Positions 9,068 to 17,284 of a DNA stretch of 64,000 nt are shown here, in pieces. A program made the translations under genes and the position numbers. The DNA is taken from NCBI RefSeq assembly GCF_910588665.1, contig NZ_CAJUPR010000012.1, positions 6,234-70,233 on the forward strand. Direction: 5' to 3'. The stretch's first letter is position 1. Every line of letters begins with the position of its first letter. Below the pieces are notes generated by a model. It had not been told where the DNA came from. It saw only the letters and a program-made list of their open reading frames with translations, and made no database searches. Source of the stretch: an uncultured Brachyspira sp. (lineage in GTDB: Bacteria > Spirochaetota > Brachyspiria > Brachyspirales > Brachyspiraceae).

Positions 9068-9760
9068 TTATTTTTTGTACGATGAGGATTGATCTAATTT
9101 CAATAAATGTTCTTTAATATCTCTGTTAGTGGGAGCAAGTTCAAAGGCTTTTGTTAAAAACTCCTTAGCATGCTCCAAATCATTTTTTTTAAGAAAAGCC
9201 CATCCTAAAGAATCCAAATAAGCGGGATTATTAGGATCTATTGATAATGCTTTTCTTATTTCCTCTATGCCTTCATCTACATTTGTTTCGGTATCTGCCA
9301 ATATAAATCCTAAAGAATTTCTGGCATTTGCGCTATTTGGATCAAGATTAACTGCTTTTTTCAGATGATCTATAGCTTTTCTTATATTTCCTTTTTTATA
9401 ATAAACATATCCCAAAGCCGCATATATTTGAGTATTTTCAACTCCTGAAGATAATGCATCCGTAAGTTCGAATTCCGCTAAATCGTACATTTCCTTTACT
9501 GCATAAATATATCCGACTATAATATGAGCCTGCATAAGTCTGAGAGGATTATCAAGTCTTTTCATTATTTTATCAAATACCTGAAGAGTATTATCATAAT
9601 CCTGAATTTGGGCATATGCTAATGCTAAATGATATCCTGACTCTACATCGTTTTTTTCTGAGAATATTTTTTCTAATGAATCTATTGCTTCTTTATAATT
9701 TTCATTCCTAAAGAACTTTATTCCGTCTTCTAATTTACTTCTGCTAGAGCCTATACTCAT
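9068..9760 (-). CDS. Tetratricopeptide repeat protein
   Basis: A 230-residue protein made of about five or six TPR units. The pattern includes repeated AYAQ, GYVYYKKGN, KAIDHLKKAV and LDPNSANARNSLG-like helices. No signal peptide or membrane helix is visible, so it is probably cytoplasmic or peripheral. TPR arrays bind peptides and assemble complexes; the partner is unknown. It is the first gene of the minus-strand operon with two M23 peptidases and a propeller protein, which suggests a role in envelope assembly. It is transcribed divergently from tRNA-Cys. Confidence 0.8.
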   Translation of the reverse strand: MSIGSSRSKLEDGIKFFRNENYKEAIDSLEKIFSEKNDVESGYHLALAYAQIQDYDNTLQVFDKIMKRLDNPLRLMQAHIIVGYIYAVKEMYDLAEFELTDALSSGVENTQIYAALGYVYYKKGNIRKAIDHLKKAVNLDPNSANARNSLGFILADTETNVDEGIEEIRKALSIDPNNPAYLDSLGWAFLKKNDLEHAKEFLTKAFELAPTNRDIKEHLLKLDQSSSYKK

Positions 9761-9906
9761 ATATACTCCTGATAATATTTATCCATGTTATGATATTATA
9801 TTGTATAATGTAAAAATCTCAATATGTTTTATATAAACTTTAATAAAAAATTATGTAAATTATAATTTCATTTCTGATTTTTTATTTTGTATATGATATA
9901 AAGATA

Positions 9907-9935
9907 TTGACTTTTTATTTGTTTTTATTTATAAT
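9907..9935 (+). promoter_or_regulatory. Sigma-70 promoter of the tRNA-Cys/PBP unit
   Basis: TTGACT (9907-9912) and a perfect TATAAT (9930-9935) are separated by 17 bases. The tRNA-Cys 5' end begins 18 bases after the -10 box. This is among the best consensus promoters in the window and is expected to be strong and constitutive. Confidence 0.75.
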
Positions 9936-9952
9936 TAATAAATTAAAAATAT

Positions 9953-10023
9953 GGCGGCGTCGCCAAGTGGTAAGGCAGGAGTCTGCAAAACTCTTATCAT
10001 CGGTTCAAATCCGTTCGCCGCCT
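9953..10023 (+). tRNA. tRNA-Cys (GCA anticodon)
   Basis: A 71-base cloverleaf. The acceptor arms GGCGGCG (9953-9959) and CGCCGCC (10016-10022) pair fully. The D arm reads GCCAAGTGGTAAGGC. The anticodon stem GGAGT/ACTCT encloses the loop CTGCAAA with anticodon GCA, and the T loop is TTCAAAT. The discriminator base is U, as expected for cysteine tRNA. CCA is not encoded, so it must be added after transcription. The 3' end lies 13 bases before the start codon of the penicillin-binding protein gene. Confidence 0.97.
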
Positions 10024-10036
10024 CATTTTTCTAATT

Positions 10037-11920
10037 ATGAATGACAGCAGAGTTAAAAGATTATATTTATTCCTACTTTGTTTCCTTATAGGTACCGCAG
10101 TAATATTAATTCAGTTGTTTAATTTAACCGTAAAAGATAGAAAATCTATATCTCCATTATCAAGCGGATTAGACAGACCCAGAGGCATTATATATGATTC
10201 TAAAATGCGTCCTCTCACTATAAATATACCTGCATATACTATTTATTTGGATACGGAATCGGTTTCTTTAGACGGCAATGATAAAACGGATATTAATGAA
10301 GCTTATTCTAAAATATTTAATATTATTGAAATTACAAAAGAAAAATTTTCTCAGTTAATCAGTACTAAAAGAAGAACTATAAAATTGGCGCAGAATATCA
10401 GTTTAGATTCCTATAAAAAAATAAAAGAAATAAAAAATAAGTATAATGTTAAAAGTATTTACGGAATAGAAAGTTATAAAAGATTTTATCCTTATGAAGA
10501 TGTATTTGCCCATGTAATAGGGTATATGAATAGAACAGAAACAGAAGGCTATGCGGGACTTGAAGCTACCTATGAAGCTATGCTTTCCAGTCCTAAAGAT
10601 ATAGTATTAACTTTGGACAGAGATGTTCAGACTATAGTACGTAATGAGGTATTAAAAACGGTTGCAGAAAAATCTCCTCAGTCAGTAACCGTTATAGTGT
10701 CTGATGTTAATACGGGAGCTGTAATTGCAAATTATTCATATCCTTCTTTTGACCCTAATAATCCTTTTATTTATGTAAATAATGAAAGAATGGACAGAAG
10801 CATAATGAGTACAATATATCCGGGAAGCACAATGAAAATATTTGCAGAACTTGCGGCTATAGAACAGGGTGTGGTTAATAGCGATGAAGTTTTTCACTGC
10901 AAAGGTTATTATGATTACAGCAGACAAACAAGAATACATTGCGATTATATTCATGGAGATGTTTTATTTAATGATATATTAAAATACAGCTGCAACTTTG
11001 CCGTTGTAACCATAGCTGAAAGGATAGATAAGCAGTTTTTTTATGATTACCTGAAAAGATTCGGATTCGGAGAGGCTACGGGAGTCGGACCTTATAAAAA
11101 TGAATGGAGCGGCATATATCACCCTTTAAATAAATGGCATAGATTTTCAAAAGGCTATTTAGCTATAGGCTATGATTTAAGCGTAACGCCTATGCAGATA
11201 GCAGCTTCTTATCTTCCTCTTCTAAACGGAGGCTGGAAAGTACCTATGCATGTTATTGATTCTTTTTATGACGGAATAGAAAAGATAATCGCAACAAATA
11301 ATTTGAAAAAAGTAAGAATTATAGATGAGCAGTATTCTCAGATAGCCAGAGTTTTGCTTAGAAAAGGTGTTGAATCAGGCTCCACAGGTCATAGGGCTAA
11401 TTTGCTTAATATAGATGTTGTGGGTAAAACAGGCACTGCCATAACGGAAGTTTACAGAGATAATGAATCGGATAAGCCAGAAAAATATTATCAATCTATA
11501 TTTATAGGCGGATTTCCTCTTGAGGATCCTAAAGTATCTATATTGGTTCTTCTTGACGATCCTCAGGGTGCAGGCAACAGAGCGGCTGGAAGAGTATCCG
11601 CACCTCTTTTTGCTAAAATTGCAAATCAGATTATACCATATTTGGGATTAATTGACGGAGAGATATATACTATTAACACAAATGACTTTCTGTCTTTAAT
11701 ACCTGTATCCGGCAGTATTACAAATAATATTATGCCTAATTTAACAGGTCTTTCTTTAAGAGATGCTCTGAATAATATATCTTATATTGTGTCTAATAAT
11801 AATTTAAAAATATCTATACAGGGAGAAGGATATGTGTCCGATTTTTATCCTAAAGAAGGCATTCCTGTAACTAATAATTCTGTAATAAAATTATTATTAA
11901 AATCGCCTGTTAGAGAATAA
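10037..11920 (+). CDS. Penicillin-binding protein (FtsI/SpoVD-type transpeptidase) with PASTA domain
   Basis: Class B penicillin-binding protein that cross-links peptidoglycan at the outer face of the inner membrane. The 627 residues begin with one transmembrane anchor (about 8-30). A PBP dimer region precedes the transpeptidase domain with STMK (Ser264, Lys267), SCN (318-320) and KTGT (464-467), all intact. A PASTA-like domain lies near residues 555-625. The ATG is only 13 bases after the tRNA-Cys 3' end, and no Shine-Dalgarno sequence fits in that gap. The gene is probably read from the tRNA promoter. It is an FtsI-like candidate, although no other division genes are next to it. A sugar kinase gene follows after 24 bases. 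Confidence 0.9.
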   Translation: MNDSRVKRLYLFLLCFLIGTAVILIQLFNLTVKDRKSISPLSSGLDRPRGIIYDSKMRPLTINIPAYTIYLDTESVSLDGNDKTDINEAYSKIFNIIEITKEKFSQLISTKRRTIKLAQNISLDSYKKIKEIKNKYNVKSIYGIESYKRFYPYEDVFAHVIGYMNRTETEGYAGLEATYEAMLSSPKDIVLTLDRDVQTIVRNEVLKTVAEKSPQSVTVIVSDVNTGAVIANYSYPSFDPNNPFIYVNNERMDRSIMSTIYPGSTMKIFAELAAIEQGVVNSDEVFHCKGYYDYSRQTRIHCDYIHGDVLFNDILKYSCNFAVVTIAERIDKQFFYDYLKRFGFGEATGVGPYKNEWSGIYHPLNKWHRFSKGYLAIGYDLSVTPMQIAASYLPLLNGGWKVPMHVIDSFYDGIEKIIATNNLKKVRIIDEQYSQIARVLLRKGVESGSTGHRANLLNIDVVGKTGTAITEVYRDNESDKPEKYYQSIFIGGFPLEDPKVSILVLLDDPQGAGNRAAGRVSAPLFAKIANQIIPYLGLIDGEIYTINTNDFLSLIPVSGSITNNIMPNLTGLSLRDALNNISYIVSNNNLKISIQGEGYVSDFYPKEGIPVTNNSVIKLLLKSPVRE

Positions 11921-11944
11921 ATTTTTATAAATCGGAGTTTATTT

Positions 11945-12847
11945 ATGTTTAATGTTCTTAGTTTCGGAGAACTTTTATATGATGTTTATAATAATGATGC
12001 TGTTATCGGAGGTGCTTCTTTTAATTATTCTCTTCAGCTTTCAAGACTCTTAAAAAAAGATGATAAATTAAAATTCATTACGGCATTGGGTAATGATAAT
12101 TATTCAAAAGATGCTTTGAAGTTTATTAAAAATGAAAATATAGACGGATCTTTAATACAGATATTAAATAATTATGATACGGGAATAGCTTTGGTATTTC
12201 TTAATGACAAAAAAGTACCTGATTATATAATACATGAAAATGCCGCTTGGGATAATATTGAATACAGCGATGATATAAATTATGCCTTAGAAGATAATTA
12301 TGATATGTTCTATTTTAATATATTATCTCAGAGAAATGAAAAATCTTATAATACTTTAAAAACTATATGTAAAAATATAAATGCTGAATATAAAGTATGC
12401 GATGTTACTTTTAGAAAGAATTATTATACTAAAGAAAAGATAAAAGAATCTTTTGAGTTTGTTAATATATTAAAAATTAATGATGATGAGCTTTATATTA
12501 TAAAAGAATTGTTTTATTCTTCTTTAAAAAATGATAATGAATCTTTACTTAAATACATTAATAAAGATTTCGATATTGATTATATATTTATTACACTCGG
12601 AGCATTGGGCGCATGCGTATTTTATAATAATGAGTATATATTTAATCCTTCAAATAAAGTTAATGTTGCTGATACTGTAGGAGCTGGGGATTCTTTTTGC
12701 GCTGCTTTAAGTTATACCGTATTAAAAGGGCTTGATATTAATAATATATTAAAATTCGCTTCCTGTATTTCTGAGGAGATGGTTCAGTTAAAAGGTGGAA
12801 CTGCAAAATATGATGTAAATAAAGCAAAGTCTGAGTTTAATTTATGA
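11945..12847 (+). CDS. PfkB-family carbohydrate kinase (fructokinase-like)
   Basis: Cytoplasmic ribokinase-fold sugar kinase of 300 residues. It has the N-terminal GGASFNY sugar-binding signature near residues 22-28. The C-terminal PfkB signature DTVGAGDSF lies at 243-251, with Asp249 as the expected catalytic base. Similarity in layout is closest to fructokinases, but substrate specificity cannot be read from the sequence. CGGAG lies ahead of the ATG. It follows the PBP gene closely on the same strand. Its stop is only three bases from the stop of a convergent gene, with no terminator hairpin between them. Confidence 0.87.
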   Translation: MFNVLSFGELLYDVYNNDAVIGGASFNYSLQLSRLLKKDDKLKFITALGNDNYSKDALKFIKNENIDGSLIQILNNYDTGIALVFLNDKKVPDYIIHENAAWDNIEYSDDINYALEDNYDMFYFNILSQRNEKSYNTLKTICKNINAEYKVCDVTFRKNYYTKEKIKESFEFVNILKINDDELYIIKELFYSSLKNDNESLLKYINKDFDIDYIFITLGALGACVFYNNEYIFNPSNKVNVADTVGAGDSFCAALSYTVLKGLDINNILKFASCISEEMVQLKGGTAKYDVNKAKSEFNL

Positions 12848-12850
12848 TAT

Positions 12851-13396
12851 TTACTTTCTTCCGGTATAATATTTAAATTTTTCTTTTGTAAGAAATTTAA
12901 AAGAAGTAAATGTTCCTGTATATTTTTCATTTGATATTACATTATTTCTAATATCATCATAAAATTTCTGCAGATTATTCTGCATCATAATATCTATATA
13001 GCTGGATTTATATTTTGAAATATATTGATGTATCTGCCTGTTTATTAATAAGCTTATAAATTTTTTAGGAGGAGTATTGTAACTGAGAAGAGCATTGTAC
13101 ATTCTTATATTCTGATTTAATGATATTTTTTCTTCCTGACTTTTTGCTTCTTTTTCCTGCTTTTGCAAATCATTTAAAGTATTTTGAATATTATATATAT
13201 TATTGCTGTATATGTTTTTACCTTCATCGCTGAAAATATAATTTGCATCTATATAAAATATATATTCTTTATTATCAGACGACAGAATTTTATCAAACTT
13301 TTCTATTATTCTGAATTTTATATTTAAATTATTCTGCGTGAAACTGTATGGAGCGGCAATTAATAGAAATATTATAATTTTAAAGTAAATTTTCAT
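12851..13396 (-). CDS. Secreted protein of unknown function
   Basis: A 181-residue protein with a clear signal peptide (about residues 1-20, ending near SFTQ). The mature part is charged and mostly helical, with a lysine- and glutamate-rich stretch around residues 70-90, and no domain I recognise. It lies five bases downstream of the transglutaminase-like TPR gene on the same strand, so the two are almost certainly cotranscribed. It may act with that protein in the periplasm; this is inference from position alone. Confidence 0.6.
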   Translation of the reverse strand: MKIYFKIIIFLLIAAPYSFTQNNLNIKFRIIEKFDKILSSDNKEYIFYIDANYIFSDEGKNIYSNNIYNIQNTLNDLQKQEKEAKSQEEKISLNQNIRMYNALLSYNTPPKKFISLLINRQIHQYISKYKSSYIDIMMQNNLQKFYDDIRNNVISNEKYTGTFTSFKFLTKEKFKYYTGRK

Positions 13397-13401
13397 AAAT
13401 A

Positions 13402-14574
13402 TTATTTTGGTATAGATGATAATAATCTCATAAAATCTCTGTCATTCGGAAATAATTTTAAAGCCTCTTCAGATATAGTGCCTGCATTATTGTATCTTCT
13501 TTGATTATACTCCGTAACAGCATAATTATAGTATGATACCTTAAGATTTCTTTTTAAAACATCTGAATCTTCTCCTATATCTGAAATACCTGTTTTATAT
13601 ATTTCTATTGCATTTGGGAAATCCTTTTTTTTCAGATATGAAGTTCCTATAGTATTATAATAATGCACTCTGTTATTTTTTGTCATGGCATTATTTGAAT
13701 CAAATATAAAAGCCTCTTCCAATGTATTGTATGCATCTTTGAAATTATTTTTCTTTAAATAATCCAATGCCAGTCTGTTATAGGCATTAACTAAATTATC
13801 ATTATATATCTTTGTATTCGGAGATAAATAATATGCTTTTTTAGCCATTACCAATTGTTTTTCTAAGTCTTTTTCAATTTTCTTTAATGAAATTGAATTA
13901 GGATATAATGTTGCTATCAATGTAAGTATATCAACATTATTTCTGTCTCTGTAATTTCCCTGAGGTACAAATGTAACTATGGTAGAGCTGCCTGTATTTC
14001 TTATTTCTTTTTGTCCTGGATTAAATCCTTTAGATATAGTAGTTTCCACATCTATTTCTTTATCTTCCGTATATACCATACAAAATGAATGGCTTGAAGT
14101 GAGAACCCCTGTAACATTAAAACCGAAATCTTTATATAACAAAGAGTATAATATACTTGAACTTAAGCAGTTATACTCTCCTTTATATATTAAGTCCTGA
14201 AAAAGAGTAGAGGTTTCAAAATATTTTTTTAATATTCCGCTTGAATAAAGCCAATCTAACAATTTTTTTCCGAATTCATAAGGACCTTCCTTAACATACT
14301 GCGATAATTCTTTTTCTGCAAGACTCCTTATATCATTTAATTTTTGTCTGTAGAATTTAAACTCTTCCTCATCGGTTATTCCTGATGCAATTATAAATCC
14401 GTCATAATGAAGTTCTAAATCATTAGTTTCTCCGTTATCAACTTTAGTAAAAAAATTATATTCTAATTCTGTAAGTTCTCCAGACTCAAATTTTATTTTA
14501 TCAGACGGTTTTGAATATACTATAGAATATGCGGAGAATATAAAAAATAAGATTATTTTAACATAGCTTTTCAT
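13402..14574 (-). CDS. Secreted transglutaminase-like protein with TPR repeats
   Basis: A 390-residue exported protein (signal peptide about 1-21). Residues 90-190 contain a cysteine-protease-like core: Cys136 in NCLSSS, His162 in SSHSFC and Asp175 in IDVET. That order and spacing match transglutaminase-like proteins of the SirB1 type. The C-terminal half (about 235-390) is TPR, with helices such as AYNRLALDYLKKNNF and GTSYLKKKDFPNAIEIY. The catalytic role is inferred from the triad; no substrate is known. It is cotranscribed with the small secreted protein gene that follows. Confidence 0.65.
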   Translation of the reverse strand: MKSYVKIILFFIFSAYSIVYSKPSDKIKFESGELTELEYNFFTKVDNGETNDLELHYDGFIIASGITDEEEFKFYRQKLNDIRSLAEKELSQYVKEGPYEFGKKLLDWLYSSGILKKYFETSTLFQDLIYKGEYNCLSSSILYSLLYKDFGFNVTGVLTSSHSFCMVYTEDKEIDVETTISKGFNPGQKEIRNTGSSTIVTFVPQGNYRDRNNVDILTLIATLYPNSISLKKIEKDLEKQLVMAKKAYYLSPNTKIYNDNLVNAYNRLALDYLKKNNFKDAYNTLEEAFIFDSNNAMTKNNRVHYYNTIGTSYLKKKDFPNAIEIYKTGISDIGEDSDVLKRNLKVSYYNYAVTEYNQRRYNNAGTISEEALKLFPNDRDFMRLLSSIPK

Positions 14575-14602
14575 ATACCCTCTATATAAATATAATAAAT
14601 TA

Positions 14603-15268
14603 TTATTCTATTAAATTATCAAGCTCATCTCTGTATTTTGCAGCGTCTTCATATCTTTCTTCTTTTACAGCTTGATCTAATAATTCCTGCAGTTCTTCTT
14701 TATTTTTTTTATTGCTTTCAGCTGTATTTACTTTAGTATTATCGGTTGCAATATTATTCATATTTTCAGATTCTCTTTTTAGAAATATATTTTCTCCTTC
14801 TTTAATTTCATTTTTATCAAATCTCTGATATGTAAAAGGTATTCCGTCTTTTACTTTTATTAAATTATCATTATCCTCCAGCACAATGCCTGCTTTTTCT
14901 ATAACATGTTCTTCTATAAAAACGGGTGTTTTTGATTTTAGGGATAATGCTATGGCATCTGACGGTCTTGAATCGATGAATATATTTTTTCCATTATGTT
15001 CTATAACTAATTTCGCAAAAAAAGTATCTATATGCACATTATCTATAATTATATTTATAAGTCTTATACTGCAGTTTTGAAATATGCTGCTTACAATATC
15101 ATGGGTTAGGGGTCTGTCTATTTTGTATCCTATTAAACTGGACATTATGGATTGAGCCTCCAAATATGCTATTGATATAGGCACAACTTTATCTGATTTT
15201 TCGGGTTTTAATATAATGACAAAACCTTTATCCGTAATTGCTAAATTAAGTATTTTTGCTTCAACCAC
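14603..15268 (-). CDS. DUF151 (bifunctional nuclease family) protein with UVR motif
   Basis: A 221-residue cytoplasmic protein. Residues 1-145 form a DUF151 domain, recognisable by IDSRPSDAIALSLK and the following PVFIEEHVI. This family includes nucleases of Thermotoga and plants. A low-complexity acidic and asparagine-rich linker leads to a C-terminal UVR motif (LLDQAVKEERYEDAAKYRD), the coiled-coil hairpin found in UvrB and UvrC. I chose a GTG start at 15268 because AGAGG lies nine bases upstream and the protein then begins VVEAKILN, as in relatives. The longer frame starting at 15346 has an unlikely N-terminus. DUF151-UVR fusions are known in other bacteria. Confidence 0.78.
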   Translation of the reverse strand: MVEAKILNLAITDKGFVIILKPEKSDKVVPISIAYLEAQSIMSSLIGYKIDRPLTHDIVSSIFQNCSIRLINIIIDNVHIDTFFAKLVIEHNGKNIFIDSRPSDAIALSLKSKTPVFIEEHVIEKAGIVLEDNDNLIKVKDGIPFTYQRFDKNEIKEGENIFLKRESENMNNIATDNTKVNTAESNKKNKEELQELLDQAVKEERYEDAAKYRDELDNLIE

Positions 15269-15467
15269 TTTAATAAACCTCTTTAAAATATTAGATAAAA
15301 TATACTTCTTTAAATATAAGTGTAATATATATATATTATTTGTCAAGGTAATTTTTTTAATTATTACATTTATAATATAATCAAAAAATAATATTATTTT
15401 ACTATTTATATTGAAATATAGTTTATTTATAGTTATAATTAATAAAAATTTTAGAATGACGGTAGCT

Positions 15468-17219
15468 ATGATAAAAAAGATATTATTTATTTTAACTATA
15501 TTATTTATTTCTGTATTTAATTTATTTGCTCAGACAAATTTAAATCTTCCTCCGTATCCTCCTGATAATCCTGAAATCATACCTATGAGCGAAATTTATG
15601 AAGGAATGGATGGTGTCGGCTATACTGTTATACATGGAACAAATGTAGAGCCTTTTAAAGTAAAAGTATTGTCCGTATTAAAAAAAAGATGGAATAACAG
15701 CGATGCCATACTTATACAATGCGAGGGACTTAATTTAGAGCATTCGGGCACAGTTGCTGGTATGAGCGGTTCTCCTATATATTTAGACGGTAAATTAGCG
15801 GGCGCATTATCTTTTGGCTGGAATTACGGAAAAGATCCTATAGCAGGAGTTACTCCTATAGAAGAGATGCTTAAGCTGTATAATGATACTAATTTGTCAG
15901 GCTTTGCTTCAGGTTTTTCAGGCGACAATTCTCTTCAGACTCCTTTGATATTTTCAGGTATTAACAGCAAAGCATTTGATGAATATTCTTCCGAGTTTAA
16001 AAAGTACGGATTTTATCCTATGCAGGCGGGAGGTTCTATTTCCGATACAAATCAGGCGGGTAAGTTTTTATTCGGAGATTCTGTCGCCTTAATTATTGCA
16101 GACGGAGATGTTTCCATAGCCGGCATAGGTACTGTTTCTCATACCGATGATGAAAAATTTTTGATTTTCGGACATTCTATGTGGTCTAAGGGCAGATTGG
16201 TAGCGCCTGTATCAAGAGCTTATATTAATCATATAGTGGCTTCTATAGCTTCATCATTTAAGTTGGGAGCTGCTTATTCCAATTATTTAGGGTATACTAT
16301 TTATGACGGTACTTTCGGAATATCTGGAGTTTACGGAGAGATCCCTGAAAACACTATGATTCCTGTAAAATTAGATGTTGAGGATCAGACTTTTATCAGC
16401 AGAGATTATAATTTCAGGGTATTAAATGATCCTGCGTATTTTTCCGAAATACTTTCTATGGCTATATACAGCGCCGTAAGTTCTTCGGCAGGATTAAATG
16501 AAGAGGGCTTATTCAGTATAAGTTATGAAATAGAAACAGACTATTTTGAAGAGCCCTATAAAGTGAGCGATAAAATACTCTCTTATTCTTCTGCCGATGC
16601 ATTTAAATCCGCTATAGAGCAATTAATATCGCCTGTAAATTTCTTTATATATAATAATTTTAATAGAGTAGGCATTAGATCCGTTAAATTGTCCGTTAAG
16701 AGAAATAATCTTGAATATGCATTTTTAAATGATATAACTTTAGTGGAGCCCAGAGCCGTAGCAGGAGAAACTATACATTTGAGAGTAGGGCTTACGCCTT
16801 ACGGACAAGAAAAGCAGTATGTAGATATACCAGTAAAACTGCCCATAAACTTAAAGACAGATGTTTATACCATTTATGCTGCTAACGAATATATTTATAA
16901 TTATGCCGAGCAGGTATTTATGCCTAATAAATATGAAATAAGAAGTTTAGATGATGTTATACGGGTTTACGGAAAAAGTTATGATGACAGCTCTCTAAAA
17001 GTATGGCTTTATTCATCATCAAGGGGAGTTCAAATAGGCAAGTATTTATACCCGACGCTTCCTCCTTCAAAATACGGTGCTATGGCTAAAAATGACACTT
17101 CCGATAAGGCTGCCGTTATTACAGCTATTGACGGAAAATATCAAATGCTAAGTTCTGTGCTTGGATTAATTAAAATTGATATAGTAATTGAAGGCGCTAG
17201 AAAATATGAAAACCGTTAG
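15468..17219 (+). CDS. SpoIVB/S55-like peptidase domain protein, exported
   Basis: Exported 583-residue protein. I prefer the ATG at 15468, which gives a normal signal peptide (KKILFILTILFIS); an upstream ATG at 15411 would add a 19-residue leader. The N-terminal region has the S55-type core with GMSGSP (Ser100) in VAGMSGSPIYLDGK and a later GHSM (His236) in FLIFGHSMWSK. These are the candidate catalytic serine and histidine. The order is serine before histidine, the reverse of Bacillus SpoIVB. The rest is beta-rich and unassigned. It leads a four-gene plus-strand run ending in murF. Peptidase activity is an inference. Confidence 0.7.
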   Translation: MIKKILFILTILFISVFNLFAQTNLNLPPYPPDNPEIIPMSEIYEGMDGVGYTVIHGTNVEPFKVKVLSVLKKRWNNSDAILIQCEGLNLEHSGTVAGMSGSPIYLDGKLAGALSFGWNYGKDPIAGVTPIEEMLKLYNDTNLSGFASGFSGDNSLQTPLIFSGINSKAFDEYSSEFKKYGFYPMQAGGSISDTNQAGKFLFGDSVALIIADGDVSIAGIGTVSHTDDEKFLIFGHSMWSKGRLVAPVSRAYINHIVASIASSFKLGAAYSNYLGYTIYDGTFGISGVYGEIPENTMIPVKLDVEDQTFISRDYNFRVLNDPAYFSEILSMAIYSAVSSSAGLNEEGLFSISYEIETDYFEEPYKVSDKILSYSSADAFKSAIEQLISPVNFFIYNNFNRVGIRSVKLSVKRNNLEYAFLNDITLVEPRAVAGETIHLRVGLTPYGQEKQYVDIPVKLPINLKTDVYTIYAANEYIYNYAEQVFMPNKYEIRSLDDVIRVYGKSYDDSSLKVWLYSSSRGVQIGKYLYPTLPPSKYGAMAKNDTSDKAAVITAIDGKYQMLSSVLGLIKIDIVIEGARKYENR

Positions 17220-17284
17220 ATTTATTTAATGTCTGATTATTGGATTAGAAAAATATATATAAGATATAGAAGGGGATAGAAAAT

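Noticed and set aside
15269..15346. Longer N-terminus for the DUF151 protein
   Set aside because: The extra 26 residues are hydrophobic AT-rich text without family similarity; the GTG at 15268 has AGAGG upstream.
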